Assembly (NCBI GenBank): GCA_963633225.1
Contig: CAVGXR010000062.1
Span: forward strand, 1-15,425
DNA from: F23-B02 sp963633225
Lineage (GTDB): Bacteria; Bacillota; Clostridia; Oscillospirales; Oscillospiraceae
Length of the DNA: 15,425 nucleotides
Direction: 5' to 3'
Shown here one piece after another: positions 14,075 to 15,425 of the stretch; the stretch's first letter is position 1; every line of letters begins with the position of its first letter. Both the position numbers and the translations under genes were made by a program. The notes beneath the pieces are model-generated. The model saw nothing but the letters and a program-made list of their open reading frames with translations. It ran no database searches and had not been told where the DNA came from.

Positions 14075-15425
14075 ATGAAAAAGCGCGTATTGAGTTTGCT
14101 GCTTGTTTTGTGTATGGTTCTGACCATCATGCCGGCAGCGGCAGTATTTGCCGACGGTACACCGACACTGTCTGTCGGCTCTGTGACGGCAAAGCACGGA
14201 GACACGGTTGAAGTTCCTGTAAGCATATCTAATAACCCGGGTATTTGGGCAATTCAGTTCGATTTAAATTACGATAAGACCAAGCTCGAATATGTCGGAA
14301 AAGCTAAGGGCGACGGCTCGTTTGCTACCGGCTGGGAAATTGGTACAACAGCTGTCTGGAATTATGGCGAAGAAGAAGATATATCGGAGAATGGCGTTCT
14401 GGTAAAGCTTAAGTTCAAGGTTCTTGACAAGGCCGACGGTGAGGTTTCTATAACTCTCAGTAATGCCATGGCAGTTAATTGCTCAGAAAATAGGATAGAT
14501 GTCCCGAGTGCCTCCGGCAGCGTGACCTCCGATAAGTACACCGCAGTTGTCACCGCACCTACCTGCGAGGTTCAGGGCTACACCACCTACACCTGCTCCT
14601 GCGGCCTTAGCTATACGGACAACTATGTAAAGGCAGTTGGCCACAAGACTGAGATTAAGAATGCCAAAGAAGCAACATGTATAGCAACCGGTTACAGTGG
14701 TGATGAGGTCTGCACTGTTTGCAACAAACTTGTAAAGGCTGGAACAGTGCTTGAGAAGATAGATCACATTCTGGGTGATCCTGTCGGCGCTAAGGCTGCA
14801 ACCTGCACCGAAAAAGGCTATACTGGAGATGGCACATGCACCGTATGCAATGAAGTCGTAAAGGGCAAAGAAATCCCCGCGCTCGGCCACACCGAAGCTG
14901 TCGATGCAGCAGTCGCAGCTACCTGCGAGAAGACCGGCCTGACCGAGGGTAAGCACTGCTCGGTCTGCGATAAGGTTCTTGTTGCACAGAAAGAAACCCC
15001 TGCACTCGGCCACACCGAGGTCGTTGATGCTGCGGTTGCAGCTACCTGCGAGAAGACCGGCCTGACCGAGGGTAAGCACTGCTCGGTCTGCGATAAGGTT
15101 CTTGTTGCACAGAAAGAAACCCCTGCACTCGGCCACACCGAGGTCGTTGATGCTGCGGTTGCAGCTACCTGCGAGAAGACCGGCCTGACCGAGGGTAAGC
15201 ACTGCTCGGTCTGCGATAAGGTTCTTGTTGCACAGAAAGAAACCTCCGCACTCGGCCACAAGACCGTTGATGTAGAGGCTGTTGATGCTACCTGCACCAC
15301 CGCTGGCTCCACCGCCGGCACAAAGTGCTCCGTCTGCGACAAGGTCCTCACCGGCTGCGAAGAGGTCAAGGCACTCGGCCACTCGTACAAAAACGGCGTT
15401 TGCGAGCGCTGCGGCGCAAAGAAGC
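14075..15425 (+). CDS. Secreted cohesin-like protein with Cys-rich tandem repeats (partial, runs off the right edge)
   Basis: The 450 visible residues have no stop codon. A signal peptide (residues 1-26, MKKRVLSLLLVLCMVL through VFA) is followed by a cohesin-like beta domain (about 29-150; LSVGSVTAKHGDTVEVPVSI, WAIQFDLNYDKTKLEYVG, GVLVKLKFKVL). Cohesins bind dockerins in cellulosomes, but single cohesin-like domains also occur in unrelated surface proteins. A linker unit (TAPTCEVQGYTTYTCSCG) leads to repeats of 41 residues from residue 189 onward, each with Thr-Cys, a CxxC pair and a closing Gly-His. They look like metal-binding or disulphide-linked stalk modules. AAGGAG lies 8 bases before the ATG. 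The anchoring region and any catalytic domain would lie beyond the window. The role is unknown; adhesion or display is inferred. Confidence 0.85.
   Translation, partial: MKKRVLSLLLVLCMVLTIMPAAAVFADGTPTLSVGSVTAKHGDTVEVPVSISNNPGIWAIQFDLNYDKTKLEYVGKAKGDGSFATGWEIGTTAVWNYGEEEDISENGVLVKLKFKVLDKADGEVSITLSNAMAVNCSENRIDVPSASGSVTSDKYTAVVTAPTCEVQGYTTYTCSCGLSYTDNYVKAVGHKTEIKNAKEATCIATGYSGDEVCTVCNKLVKAGTVLEKIDHILGDPVGAKAATCTEKGYTGDGTCTVCNEVVKGKEIPALGHTEAVDAAVAATCEKTGLTEGKHCSVCDKVLVAQKETPALGHTEVVDAAVAATCEKTGLTEGKHCSVCDKVLVAQKETPALGHTEVVDAAVAATCEKTGLTEGKHCSVCDKVLVAQKETSALGHKTVDVEAVDATCTTAGSTAGTKCSVCDKVLTGCEEVKALGHSYKNGVCERCGAKK
14639..15425 (+). repeat. 123-bp tandem repeat array (41 residues per unit)
   Basis: Units begin at 14639, 14762, 14885, 15008, 15131, 15254 and 15377, an exact 123-bp period: six whole units and one partial unit at the edge. 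Units at 15008 and 15131 differ at only 2 of 123 positions. The unit at 14885 differs from 15008 at 7 positions, all in its first 30 bases. The outer units (14639, 14762, 15254) are much more diverged. Each encodes a Thr-Cys ... Cys-x-x-Cys ... Gly-His pattern. The pattern suggests recent expansion of the middle units. Confidence 0.95.

Noticed and set aside
14483..15390. Long minus-strand reading frames opposite the repeat array (up to about 299 codons)
   Set aside because: They are mirror images of the plus-strand repeats. The 123-bp period lacks stops in several frames, so one open copy keeps all copies open. No ribosome site or family match was seen.
14639..15425. CRISPR array
   Set aside because: The 123-bp units are contiguous and in frame, without alternating spacers, and sit inside a protein gene.

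Overview
The window reads as chromosomal DNA of an anaerobic, low-G+C-lineage (Firmicutes/Bacillota) gut-type bacterium, most likely in the class Clostridia near the Oscillospiraceae/Ruminococcaceae. This is inferred from S-layer-homology (SLH) and cohesin-like secreted proteins, a bacterial glycogen operon, the Firmicutes order infC-rpmI-rplT with a leader attenuator, strong AGGAGG-type ribosome binding sites and sigma-A promoters with 16-17 bp spacers. No phage, IS element, CRISPR array, tRNA or rRNA was seen. Fourteen protein genes are supported; the last runs off the right edge.

Layout. (1) 130-1944, plus: a secreted SLH protein whose C-terminal part carries an HExxH motif and a downstream NExxA motif, a candidate surface metallopeptidase. 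A perfect 13-bp hairpin at 1953-1984 separates it from the convergent operon. (2) 8674 down to 1990, minus: glgB, glgA, a GH13 alpha-glycosidase and an FMN-dependent alpha-hydroxy-acid oxidising enzyme. The first three overlap and the fourth follows after 19 bp. A near-consensus promoter (TTGGCA-17-TATAAT) drives the set. (3) 8808-10612, plus: a glyoxalase-I-like VOC protein and lysA, each with its own promoter. (4) 11280-10675, minus: a double-OB single-stranded-DNA-binding-like protein, convergent with lysA across a shared terminator. (5) 11397-12237, plus: deoC and an overlapping small membrane protein. (6) 12286-13757, plus: the infC-rpmI-rplT translation operon with promoter, attenuator leader, probable AUC start for infC, and terminator. 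(7) 14075 to the edge, plus: a secreted cohesin-like protein followed by a 123-bp (41-residue) tandem repeat array.

How the genes work together. GlgA extends and GlgB branches glycogen from ADP-glucose, and the GH13 enzyme probably trims or recycles alpha-glucans. The ADP-glucose pyrophosphorylase and phosphorylase genes are not in this window. LysA makes lysine from meso-diaminopimelate and DeoC salvages deoxyribose phosphate; both are housekeeping genes. The two flanking secreted proteins share a similar signal peptide style and point to an elaborate cell surface.

The most informative non-coding element is the infC leader: a 7-bp intrinsic terminator (12417-12442) whose 5' arm and loop can instead pair over 10 bp with an upstream segment (12338-12347), the arrangement expected of L20-type autoregulation. 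I found no clearly unprecedented system. The best leads are the candidate SLH metallopeptidase, the non-AUG infC start with the attenuator, the extra N-terminal region of the GH13 protein, the oxidase attached to the glycogen operon, and the near-identical surface repeats.
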